From contig NZ_JTGN01000012.1 of assembly GCF_000797495.1 (NCBI RefSeq), positions 136,973 to 192,552 of the forward strand: 55,580 nt of DNA. The letters are read 5' to 3'. A model generated the notes under the pieces. That model made no database searches. It was given only the letters and a program-made list of their open reading frames with translations, and was not told where the DNA came from. Source of the stretch: Robinsoniella peoriensis. Its GTDB lineage: Bacteria; Bacillota; Clostridia; Lachnospirales; Lachnospiraceae. A program made the position numbers and the translations under genes. Shown here piece by piece: positions 9,142 through 16,546 of this stretch (within the stretch, counting starts at the first letter, position 1; every line of letters begins with the position of its first letter).

Positions 9142-9912
9142 TCAGATACTTGTATTATCGATCTTTTCTTTTATTTTTCTTATCTCTTCTGTTGCGGTGT
9201 CGCTAAAATCAAAGGGGGATTTTCCCTGCCGGTCCGCATCGATCACTTCCGTGTTGTAGTGAATGAAGCCCAATAAATCTTCTGACGGAATTTTGGATTT
9301 TATAAACTCTTCGTCCTCTTCATTACGCACCTTGTTCGCCACAACCCGCACGTGCTTCACACCAAGGTCCGTTGCAAGACGCTTTACATTCTTGTAGGTT
9401 TGGATGCTTCTTGCACCGGGTTCAATTACAACCACAAACTGATCCATTCCCTCGGTAGTTCCCCGTCCCAGATGTTCCAGGCCCGCTTCCATATCCAGGA
9501 TTACCACATCATCGCTTCTTAAAACAAGATGATTGATAATCCTTTTGAGCATTACATGCTCCGGACATACACAGCCGCTTCCAGCCGTATCAACGGTGCC
9601 AAGAACCAGCAGTTTTACGCCGTTTGCTGACTTTGCAAATTTATTCGGGATATCGTCTACTTTCGGGTTGATCTTATAAAACTTATTGTCGTCATTTGCA
9701 CCGGTACGTTCCTGCACCAGCTTACGCATTTTGGTAATCGGTACGATCTGATCTAATTCTTCATCAGAAAAACCAAGGGCTAATCCTAAATTTGCATCCG
9801 GATCCACATCCGCCGCCAGGACATTCTTCCCTTCCTGTGCATATAACCTTGCCAAAGTGGCCGCAAAAGTTGTCTTTCCTACTCCGCCTTTTCCGGTAAC
9901 TGCAATTTTCAT
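9142..9912 (-). CDS. cooC: CooC-type nickel-insertion ATPase (copy next to acsB)
   Basis: MinD/ParA-family ATPase that loads nickel into CO dehydrogenase or acetyl-CoA synthase. It has the deviant Walker A GKGGVGKTTFAATLARL at residues 7-23, the switch motif ADVDPDANLGLALG and the CXC pair (GSGCVCPEH) at which CooC dimers bind metal. At 256 residues it is of normal length. It sits between acsA and acsB, so it probably serves one of these two products; proteins in this position have been called AcsF in Moorella and assist ACS maturation. The second CooC gene at 12,008 differs clearly in sequence, arguing for divided tasks rather than recent duplication. Confidence 0.93.
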   Translation of the reverse strand: MKIAVTGKGGVGKTTFAATLARLYAQEGKNVLAADVDPDANLGLALGFSDEELDQIVPITKMRKLVQERTGANDDNKFYKINPKVDDIPNKFAKSANGVKLLVLGTVDTAGSGCVCPEHVMLKRIINHLVLRSDDVVILDMEAGLEHLGRGTTEGMDQFVVVIEPGARSIQTYKNVKRLATDLGVKHVRVVANKVRNEEDEEFIKSKIPSEDLLGFIHYNTEVIDADRQGKSPFDFSDTATEEIRKIKEKIDNTSI

Positions 9913-9951
9913 TTTAACTCCAATCTGCTGCCAATAGCAGCGTTCTCCCGA

Positions 9952-11844
9952 TTAGATACCAAGAGCCGCTCTCTTTTCTTCAATTCTGTCAATCATAGCA
10001 TCTACAAGCTTATCTATATCTTTTTCAACCGTATATGCTGCTTCAACCCATTCTCTTACGCCGCTTGTCAGTAACTCTGCAACTTCACTGGAACCGGATA
10101 CATAAGGATCAACTCCAAGGAATGTATCGATACCGGTAGAAACTACGTAGTTACCAATGGATACCGCTTTTTCAGACATCCACTCAGGAGCACATCCCAC
10201 AACCGGAAGCTGAGAAATATTAAGTCCTGAATCTTTTGCAAGTTCAGATGCAAGAATCATCATACGGCTGATATCAACACAAGATCCCATGTGTAATACT
10301 GGAGGGATATCAGCTAATTCACAAACTCTCTTAAGACCTGCACCGCAAATATCTTTTGCAGCTTTGTCCATAAGTCCTGCCTTAGCAGCCGCCTGAGCAG
10401 CACAACCGGATGCAATGACTACGATATCGTTTGCGATTAATTTTTTCATTAATTCGATGTGAGCAAGGTCAGGTCTGATCTTCGGATTGTTACATCCAAC
10501 CATAGCAACAGCACCACGGAGTACACCGGATGTAATACATTCCAGTAATGGTTTTGTTGTTCCTGTCTCATCTACCTGTGAATTTGTAACGCCATCCAAC
10601 ACTTTAACAATTGCTTCTACAGAATAACCAACAGTAGCTTTCTGTTTCATATCCGGGATGTAGATCAGATCCGGATTTCTGTTTTCGAAGTTGTCAATAG
10701 CAGCTTTTACAATCGCTTTTGCGTTCTCGCCTGCTGTATGAGCATTGAATCTGATAAATTCAGAATCCGGCATCTGAGCGATCGGAGAAGTTGTGATGAA
10801 TTTTGTATGGAAACATTTGCTTAAAGGACCAAGTGCCGGGAAAATACACTGTACGTCAACTACAATCGCTTCACAAGCTCCTGTAAGTACTACGTTTTCC
10901 TGCTGTAAGAAGTTTCCTGCCATCGGGATACCACGACGCATAGCAACTTCATTGGAAGTACAGCACACACCGGATACGGTAATGCCTTTAGCACCTTTGC
11001 TTTTCGCATAAGCAATTAATTCAGGATCATCCGCATATTCACAGATCATTTCTGAAAGTGAAGGATCATGTCCGTGAACAACGATATTTACGTTTTCCAC
11101 TTCCATAACACCAAGGTTTGCCTCTGTATCAACCGGCTTCGGTGTTCCAAAGAGAACATCAGAGAATTCCGTTCCCATCATGGATCCGCCCCAACCATCA
11201 GAAAGACCTGCTCTGAATGACTGTCTGATCAGCGCTTCCGGTTTGGAGGAACATCCCATATGAGCCATATGTAAAGAACATGAAACTTCACGGTCAATTG
11301 CTCTTGGTGCAATTTCTTCTCTTTCCCAGATTTCCTGAGTATGTTTTGGTGCTCTCTTTAAGAATCTCTGGGTTCCGAATGGCTTACCATATTCCATCAT
11401 ACCCATTTCAGCGATTTCGTGAGCCAGATCGTAGATATCTTTTCCTTCGGTCTCTACACCCCACTCTTTAGCAATACGAAGTAATTTTTCCGGATCTTTT
11501 ACTTTGTAGTTGCCATCCGCAGCTGATTCATAAAGTGTATGGCAGATTTCACGACCATGATCGGAATGTGTAGCAGATCCGCCTGCTGTAAATTTAAGGT
11601 AATTTCTTCCTACGATACCATGTACGTCACATCCACAGATTCCTTTTGGAGCCTTTGGAGTAATACGGCAAGGTCCCATAGCACAGATTTTACAGCAGAC
11701 ACCTGTCTCGCCGAATTTACAGTGTGGTGTCTGGTTTTTTACTCTGAACTGCCAGGCATCAGCACCAACCTTTGCGCCTGTCTCCAACAATCTGGCTGTA
11801 GCCGCTTCAAATTCTTCTACTGTTGTTAATTTAAAGTTTCCCAT
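9952..11844 (-). CDS. acsA: Anaerobic carbon monoxide dehydrogenase, catalytic subunit
   Basis: Ni-Fe-S CO dehydrogenase that reduces CO2 to CO and passes it through a tunnel to AcsB. The N-terminal cluster-ligand region is intact: C42 and C50 for the D-cluster shared by the dimer, then C51, C54, C59 and C70/C72 for the B-cluster (GVCCKICAMGPC). The remainder shows C-cluster segments such as VSGVCCTSNEVAMRRG, AMVGCNNPKIRPD, ASGCAAQAAAKAG and HMGSCVDISRMM. At 630 residues it is a standard bacterial CooS/AcsA. The neighbouring acsB makes it the bifunctional CODH/ACS form. The ATG at 11,844 is preceded by AAAGGAGG. Confidence 0.97.
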   Translation of the reverse strand: MGNFKLTTVEEFEAATARLLETGAKVGADAWQFRVKNQTPHCKFGETGVCCKICAMGPCRITPKAPKGICGCDVHGIVGRNYLKFTAGGSATHSDHGREICHTLYESAADGNYKVKDPEKLLRIAKEWGVETEGKDIYDLAHEIAEMGMMEYGKPFGTQRFLKRAPKHTQEIWEREEIAPRAIDREVSCSLHMAHMGCSSKPEALIRQSFRAGLSDGWGGSMMGTEFSDVLFGTPKPVDTEANLGVMEVENVNIVVHGHDPSLSEMICEYADDPELIAYAKSKGAKGITVSGVCCTSNEVAMRRGIPMAGNFLQQENVVLTGACEAIVVDVQCIFPALGPLSKCFHTKFITTSPIAQMPDSEFIRFNAHTAGENAKAIVKAAIDNFENRNPDLIYIPDMKQKATVGYSVEAIVKVLDGVTNSQVDETGTTKPLLECITSGVLRGAVAMVGCNNPKIRPDLAHIELMKKLIANDIVVIASGCAAQAAAKAGLMDKAAKDICGAGLKRVCELADIPPVLHMGSCVDISRMMILASELAKDSGLNISQLPVVGCAPEWMSEKAVSIGNYVVSTGIDTFLGVDPYVSGSSEVAELLTSGVREWVEAAYTVEKDIDKLVDAMIDRIEEKRAALGI

Positions 11845-11862
11845 TATAAACCTCCTTTAAAA

Positions 11863-12007
11863 TTGGGTTGTTTTCCCGGGGCTGTTTTTATCCCAACATA
11901 CGAAATTCATTTCGTATTATCCGCCCCCACGGGATATTTCTCTTTAAAATTAATCCCCCTGGTGTCTGGTGATCCCTTCCATCAAGGGGAATTAATAACT
12001 CATAATA
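11863..12007 (-). other. Structured leader between cooC and acsA
   Basis: This 145-bp gap contains two inverted repeats. An A+T/G+C stem (about 11,948-11,958 with GGGGAATTAAT at 11,986-11,996, one base bulged) encloses a 27-base loop, and a perfect 8-bp stem ATACGAAA/TTTCGTAT lies near 11,898-11,918 inside an ATCCC/GGGAT clamp. No long U run follows, so it is more likely a processing or stability site than a terminator. It matches no riboswitch class that I recognise. Confidence 0.45.
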
Positions 12008-12778
12008 TTAAAGACCTAATGCATCCACAATATCTCTTATCGCTTTTTTCACCGGTGAATCCTCAGGAAGTTCAACTGTAGGCTTTCCATCGCAGTCAAA
12101 TTCGTATACATCCGAGTTCTGCGGAACGACTCCTAAAAGCTTTAAACCCTGTTTTTCAATTTCTTCACGGGTTCCTTCGTTCAGTTCTCCATCTGGAGCA
12201 CGATTGATAATCAATCCCATATCCTTCGGATTCATCTCACAGTCGTTTACAAGCTTTGCAATCCGCCCTACAGCCTGTACTCCTCTTCTGGAACAGTCAC
12301 TAACCAGTATCATGGTATCAACTTTGGGCAGGACGCCTCTGCTGATATGTTCCATCCCCGCCTCATTATCCATCACCATGTATTTATAATTCGGCAGCAA
12401 TTTTGTAAGCTGTGTCTGAAGCAGTCCGTTTACAAAACAATAGCAGCCTTTTCCCTGGGTTCTTCCCATAACAAGTAAATCATAATCATCTTCTTCCACC
12501 ATACAGCGGTTGAACATAATTTCCATATAGTCTGCTTTAGACATACTTGCCGGAATAGGGTTCTTTACACTGTTTTCCGCACGTGCCACTTCTTCTCTGA
12601 TATCGCCCAGAGTCATATCTACTTCCACTCCGAGAACTTCATTCAGGTTTGAATTCGCATCAGCATCTACTGCCAAAATCGGTCTTTTTCCCTTTTCACA
12701 GAGATACTGAATAATAAGTCCGCAAATTGTGGTTTTTCCCACTCCGCCTTTTCCTGCAACTGCAATTGTATGTGTCAT
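12008..12778 (-). CDS. cooC: CooC-type nickel-insertion ATPase (copy upstream of acsA)
   Basis: Second MinD/ParA-type ATPase for CO dehydrogenase maturation. It has Walker A GKGGVGKTTICGLIIQYL at residues 8-25, VDADANSNLNEVLG and the metal-binding CXC pair in GKGCYCFVNG; the switch II region reads MVMDNEAGMEHISRGV. Length 256. It directly precedes acsA (163-bp structured gap), as cooC precedes or follows cooS in many genomes, so delivery of nickel to the CODH C-cluster is the likely job. The ATG at 12,778 lies 30 bp after the metF stop codon with AGGAGG upstream. Confidence 0.93.
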   Translation of the reverse strand: MTHTIAVAGKGGVGKTTICGLIIQYLCEKGKRPILAVDADANSNLNEVLGVEVDMTLGDIREEVARAENSVKNPIPASMSKADYMEIMFNRCMVEEDDYDLLVMGRTQGKGCYCFVNGLLQTQLTKLLPNYKYMVMDNEAGMEHISRGVLPKVDTMILVSDCSRRGVQAVGRIAKLVNDCEMNPKDMGLIINRAPDGELNEGTREEIEKQGLKLLGVVPQNSDVYEFDCDGKPTVELPEDSPVKKAIRDIVDALGL

Positions 12779-12808
12779 AACGGGTGCCTCCTGTCATTTC
12801 CCTATAGT

Positions 12809-13684
12809 CTATTCTGCTTTTGTTCTGAGTCCGGATCTTGTTAAGATTTCGGAAACTGCAGCAGATTTGTTTAATGCATATAAATGTATACCTTCTACAC
12901 CTTCGCCAATGAACTGGTATAACTGATGTACGGTATAATCGATACCTGCTTCTTTAAATCCTTCCGGATCATTGTAATATTTACTGATTACTTCAGCAAG
13001 GTCTCTTGGAATTGAACATCCGTTCATGGACAATGCCATACGGATTGTAGCGTCTTTGTTTAATACAGGCATTACACCTACATCGATAGGAAGTGTAATT
13101 CCGGCATTTCTGATCTGATCTACCCATCTCTTAAACTGCTCAATATCAAAGCAAAGCTGAGTCATAATATAATCAGCGCCTGCATCCTGTTTCATTTTCA
13201 GATGTGCAATATCTTCTTCAAAGGTTGGACATTGAATATGTTTTTCAGGATCTCCGGCCATGGCGATGGTAAACTGATCACCAAATTCTGCTCTGATGAA
13301 TGCTACCAATTCATTTGCATAGTTGAAATCTCCGCGTGTTCCTTCCCAGCCTGCCGGTAAGTCTCCGCGAAGTGCCAGAATATGGTTTACACCATTATCC
13401 AGGTATGCCTGTAACTCAGCTTTCATTTTTTCTTTTGTGTTTCCAATACATGTAAAATGAGTTACTGCTCTGTGTCCGCTGTCCGCAATAGCTTTACAAA
13501 TTTCCACATTACGCCCTGCATTAGAACCGCCGGCACCATATGTACAGCTGATGAAATCCGGATCAAACTGATAGAGTTCGTCCAGTGTGTTTAATAATGG
13601 TTCCATTGGCTGTTCAGCCTTTGGAGGGAATACCTCGAAAGAAAATGATGTTCTCTCCTTCATAATGTCGATTACGCTTTTCAT
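12809..13684 (-). CDS. metF: Methylenetetrahydrofolate reductase
   Basis: FAD enzyme reducing 5,10-methylene-THF to 5-methyl-THF, the methyl donor for AcsE. The 291-residue TIM barrel shows FSFEVFPPKAE at the N-terminus with the catalytic glutamate, ISCTYGAGGS, HILALRGDLPAG and AGADYIMTQLCFD, all hallmarks of bacterial MetF. No metV (the zinc-finger partner found next to metF in Moorella and some other acetogens) is visible on either side, nor any rnfC2 or pyridine nucleotide subunit. In the acs operon it stands between cooT and cooC. The electron donor cannot be read from the sequence. Confidence 0.95.
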   Translation of the reverse strand: MKSVIDIMKERTSFSFEVFPPKAEQPMEPLLNTLDELYQFDPDFISCTYGAGGSNAGRNVEICKAIADSGHRAVTHFTCIGNTKEKMKAELQAYLDNGVNHILALRGDLPAGWEGTRGDFNYANELVAFIRAEFGDQFTIAMAGDPEKHIQCPTFEEDIAHLKMKQDAGADYIMTQLCFDIEQFKRWVDQIRNAGITLPIDVGVMPVLNKDATIRMALSMNGCSIPRDLAEVISKYYNDPEGFKEAGIDYTVHQLYQFIGEGVEGIHLYALNKSAAVSEILTRSGLRTKAE

Positions 13685-13729
13685 CTAACTAATACCTCCG
13701 TTTTTTTAGTTTTATTTTAATTATCCTTC

Positions 13730-13918
13730 CTAATCAGGACAATTAATTTTAACAACTCCGCCGGTCAGGTCCACCATAGCGATGGTTCCTTCCACGACTT
13801 TTCGTTCCCCCATTACATCAGTCAGAGTGATGTTCATGCCTTCCACTTCGATCATACTAACATATTGTAAAATAATACTGTCTTCTTTATTGATATTATA
13901 TGCCGTAGCTAAGCACAT
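13730..13918 (-). CDS. cooT: CooT-type small nickel-binding protein
   Basis: A 62-residue protein starting MCLATAY, the typical N-terminus of CooT, in which cysteine 2 binds a nickel ion at the dimer interface. The rest is a small beta-barrel-like sequence (VSMIEVEGMNITLTDVMGE...GTIAMVDLTGGVVKI). In Rhodospirillum CooT is part of the cooCTJ nickel-delivery set for CO dehydrogenase, and here the gene lies only 12 bp after a His-rich gene and directly upstream of metF, cooC and acsA. GGAGG lies just before the ATG at 13,918. The match is strong despite the small size. Confidence 0.9.
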   Translation of the reverse strand: MCLATAYNINKEDSIILQYVSMIEVEGMNITLTDVMGERKVVEGTIAMVDLTGGVVKINCPD

Positions 13919-13930
13919 CTCTATGACCTC

Positions 13931-14350
13931 CTATTGCTGCTCCTTGACCATTGCAAGTGCAACTCCTAAATACATGTTTCCTTTTTGAAACTCATCTACT
14001 GCTTTCTTGATCTGTTCTGCTGCGCCTTCGGCACCGGCTGTTCTTAACTTAGCCGCCATCTGATCCAGCTCTGCCGCATGATGTTCATTATGCTGTAACA
14101 TGTAGGTTAATAACGCAATATTTTCTTTGTTGGGGTTTTCTTCCCCGGAACCACATCCGCATCCACAACTGCTCTCATTGCAGGATGTACTGTCGCAGCT
14201 GCAACTTCCATCATGAGAATGCTTATGTTCCTCTTCGTGGCCATGCTCATGGTCATGTGCATGGTTGTGTTCGTAGGTATGGGTGTGAGGATGGACATGT
14301 TCATGCGCATGCGCACAAATGTTACCATTTTCATCTTTAACTAAATGCAC
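13931..14350 (-). CDS. His/Cys-rich protein, putative CooJ-like nickel store
   Basis: First gene of the acs operon. The N-terminal half is a metal-binding stretch: residues of about 10-50 are nearly half histidine (HAHEHVHPHTHTYEHNH, EEHKHSHDGS) and are followed by a cysteine-rich segment (CSCDSTSC...CGCGCGSG). The C-terminal 65 residues look like a two- or three-helix bundle (NIALLTYMLQHNEHHAAEL onwards). Position next to cooT suggests a functional stand-in for the His-rich nickel protein CooJ, but homology to CooJ is not established. I choose the GTG at 14,350, which has AAAGGAG upstream; the ATG at 14,407 would begin only about 11 bases after the predicted transcription start. Confidence 0.75.
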   Translation of the reverse strand: MHLVKDENGNICAHAHEHVHPHTHTYEHNHAHDHEHGHEEEHKHSHDGSCSCDSTSCNESSCGCGCGSGEENPNKENIALLTYMLQHNEHHAAELDQMAAKLRTAGAEGAAEQIKKAVDEFQKGNMYLGVALAMVKEQQ

Positions 14351-14424
14351 TGTTATCCACTCTCCTTTCCTCTTATTTGTTAAAAGCTTCACAGAGTCAT
14401 ATATCATAACCCTTAGATGGGGAT

Positions 14425-14453
14425 ATTATAACATACAATATATGAATTCTCAA
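14425..14453 (-). promoter_or_regulatory. Probable sigma-A promoter of the acs operon
   Basis: On the minus strand TTGAGA (14,448-14,453) and TATAAT (14,425-14,430) are separated by exactly 17 bases. It lies 75 bases before the chosen GTG of the His-rich gene and faces the whole acs operon. No obvious operator dyad is seen near it. Confidence 0.65.
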
Positions 14454-14517
14454 CAATGAGTATTGTATTTTTTTAAATAATTTTAGAAGATTCACTAATA
14501 CTTACAAATATATAACA

Positions 14518-14652
14518 TCACTTCGACTCACTAAACTGCTGCATTGCCAAATAATTAACATCCTCATCATGCTGTCCGAAATCCATATTATATTCATGTC
14601 TAACAGAACCCCTGCATTGCATAACCTGCGCCTCATTCCCCGCCTTACTCAT
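14518..14652 (-). CDS. Possible 44-residue protein of unknown function
   Basis: An open frame from ATG at 14,652 to TGA at 14,518 encodes a polar 44-residue peptide rich in Q, E, D and S (begins MSKAGNEAQVMQCRG, ends MQQFSESK). It lies in the 350-bp gap between the transporter operon and the acs promoter. No clear ribosome binding site precedes it, and I recognise no family. It could be a small gene, a remnant of a longer one, or chance. Apart from this frame, a terminator and the acs promoter, the gap shows nothing else. Confidence 0.25.
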   Translation of the reverse strand: MSKAGNEAQVMQCRGSVRHEYNMDFGQHDEDVNYLAMQQFSESK

Positions 14653-14694
14653 TAAACATACAATTTACGAAAGGATAATTTTAAAAATAAAAAA

Positions 14695-14732
14695 TGCTAA
14701 TTTTATAATAAATCATTATCATAAAATTAGCA
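14695..14732 (-). terminator. Terminator after the ABC transporter ATPase gene
   Basis: TGCTAATTTTAT and ATAAAATTAGCA form a perfect 12-bp stem with a 14-base loop, followed on the minus strand by TTTTTTATTTTT. It lies 26 bases past the end of the ATPase gene. Confidence 0.8.
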
Positions 14733-14757
14733 ATCTTTTCCATTAATTTTTTCACAA

Positions 14758-15552
14758 TTAAGCTAAAATCATTCGGTCGTTGGCAAATTCTCCGCCACTT
14801 TCCATTTCAAATTTTTTCAAAAGGTCTGCCACCTGCAGATTTTTCTTCTCCTCACCGGATACATCATAGATAATATGTCCGTCATACATCATGATTAACC
14901 GGTTGCCGATACGGATGGCATCCTTCATGTTGTGCGTAACCATAAGTGCAGTCAGATTGTGGGTGTCTACAATCTTAACCGTGAGATCAAGTACTTTTTT
15001 GGCTGTCTTTGGATCCAGTGCAGCCGTATGTTCATCCAGCAGCAGCACTTTCGGACGCTGTAGGGAAGCCATGAGCAGTGTCAGCGCCTGACGCTGGCCT
15101 CCTGATAATAGCCCGACCTTGGAAGTCATGCGGTCCTCCAAACCTAAATCCAGTGACTTAAGGGCAGTCTGGAATATTTCCTTCTCTTTTTTGGTAATTC
15201 CCCAGCCCAGACCTCTTTTCTTGCCTCTTCTGTAAGCAAGTGCAAGGTTTTCCTGTATTTCCATACTGGAAGCCGTTCCCATCATGGGATCCTGGAAGAC
15301 CCTCCCCAGATTTCCGGCTCTCTGATACTCCGGTTTTTTGGAAATATCGTCCCCATCCAGCACAATGCTTCCGGAATCAATGGGGTATACACCGGCAACC
15401 ATATTTAACATCGTAGATTTACCTGCACCATTACCGCCTATAATTGTGATAAAATCCCCAGGGTTGACATGCAGATTCAGCCCCTGAAGTGCTCTTTTCT
15501 CATTAATTGTCCCGGGATTAAATGTCTTATATACCTCTTTTATTGTCAACAT
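14758..15552 (-). CDS. ABC transporter ATP-binding protein (TrpZ-like)
   Basis: Cytoplasmic ATPase of an importer. Walker A IIGGNGAGKSTMLNMVAG near residue 37, signature LSGGQRQALTLLMA and Walker B VLLLDEHTAALD are present; the Walker B variant DEHTAALD is typical of ATPases that pair with the ABC_sub_bind-type binding protein family. Length 264. It is the last gene of a three-gene operon with permease (13-bp gap) and binding protein. This family includes streptococcal tryptophan importers, but the substrate here cannot be read from sequence. GGAGG lies nine bases before the ATG. Confidence 0.92.
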   Translation of the reverse strand: MLTIKEVYKTFNPGTINEKRALQGLNLHVNPGDFITIIGGNGAGKSTMLNMVAGVYPIDSGSIVLDGDDISKKPEYQRAGNLGRVFQDPMMGTASSMEIQENLALAYRRGKKRGLGWGITKKEKEIFQTALKSLDLGLEDRMTSKVGLLSGGQRQALTLLMASLQRPKVLLLDEHTAALDPKTAKKVLDLTVKIVDTHNLTALMVTHNMKDAIRIGNRLIMMYDGHIIYDVSGEEKKNLQVADLLKKFEMESGGEFANDRMILA

Positions 15553-15565
15553 ATCTGCTCGCCTC

Positions 15566-16486
15566 CTAATTCTTAACTACCAGTTTTTTAGAAAATACCG
15601 GAACGGCCAGAGCAATTGTTACAATAACCGCTGTTAACAGTTTCATATCATTGGAATCCATACCTAACTGAAGAACTACTGCTACAATTACACGATACAG
15701 GATAGATCCTAAAATAGCAGAGCCAAGCTTTCCTGCAAAGTTCAGACGTTTTCCCATAACAACTTCACCTATTACAATAGATGCAAGACCGATTACGATA
15801 GTACCGGTTCCCATACCTACGTCCGCAACCTTCTGCGCCTGCACAACTAAAGCACCTGACAGTCCGACAAGGGCATTTCCGATAACCAGACCGAATATTT
15901 TCATTTTGTCTGTATCCACACCCAATGCCCGGATCATAGCTTCGTTATTTCCGGTAGCACGCAGTGCACTTCCGATCTCTGTTCCGAAGAGCCAATAGAG
16001 CAAGACGATTGCGGCAATTGCTATAATCAGTCCGATAAAACAGACTACGATCGTATTGATATTTGTATTTTTCTGAAGACTGTCCGGCAGCAATTTTACA
16101 AGCATTGTTACTATGGTGTCAGTTCCTTTTTCTCTGGTATTAATAGGCGTATTTGCCTGCCCCATAATTCTCAGGTTAATTGAGTAGAGAGAAATCATCG
16201 TCAGGATTCCCGATAATATAGCCGGAATCTTAAGCTTTGTATGGAGTATGCCAGTTACTGCTCCTGCCAATCCTCCTGCAGCCAGTGCAAAAAACAGGGT
16301 CAGAAATGGATTCATATGCAGCTTAACGCAAAAAACCGCACTGATACATCCGCCCAGTGCAAAACTACCATCGCATGTCATATCTGCGAAGTCCAATATT
16401 TTAAATGTTATGTATACCCCCAGTGCCATAAGGCTCCACAATAATCCCTGGGACACTGCCCCAAATATTGCCATTAAAATGTTCAT
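15566..16486 (-). CDS. ABC transporter permease (TrpY-like)
   Basis: Integral membrane permease of the branched-chain amino-acid/ribose permease superfamily, with eight or more hydrophobic segments in 306 residues. Family-typical stretches are FKILDFADMTCDGSFALGG near the N-terminus, GSALRATGNNEAMIRALGV in the middle (coupling region) and GLVIGNALVGLSGALVVQAQ. The start is set at the ATG 16,486, which has GGAGG six bases upstream; the upstream ATG at 16,498 lacks a site. It acts with the ATPase and the lipoprotein encoded on either side. Confidence 0.9.
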   Translation of the reverse strand: MNILMAIFGAVSQGLLWSLMALGVYITFKILDFADMTCDGSFALGGCISAVFCVKLHMNPFLTLFFALAAGGLAGAVTGILHTKLKIPAILSGILTMISLYSINLRIMGQANTPINTREKGTDTIVTMLVKLLPDSLQKNTNINTIVVCFIGLIIAIAAIVLLYWLFGTEIGSALRATGNNEAMIRALGVDTDKMKIFGLVIGNALVGLSGALVVQAQKVADVGMGTGTIVIGLASIVIGEVVMGKRLNFAGKLGSAILGSILYRVIVAVVLQLGMDSNDMKLLTAVIVTIALAVPVFSKKLVVKN

Positions 16487-16508
16487 CTCTACCTCCATTG
16501 TTATAAAA

Positions 16509-16540
16509 TGGCCGTTTCAAAATACCTTTTGAAACAGCCA
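16509..16540 (-). terminator. Intercistronic terminator-like hairpin after the binding protein gene
   Basis: TGGCCGTTTCAAAA and TTTTGAAACAGCCA form a 14-bp stem with one G-T pair and a 4-base loop, followed on the minus strand by TTTTATAA. It lies between the binding-protein stop and the permease start, where partial termination commonly raises binding-protein levels over the membrane parts. Confidence 0.65.
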
Positions 16541-16546
16541 CTTTTC

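Noticed and set aside
14107..14334. Met/Thr-rich 75-codon frame
   Set aside because: It is a shifted frame of the His-rich gene, where histidine codons read as methionine or threonine.
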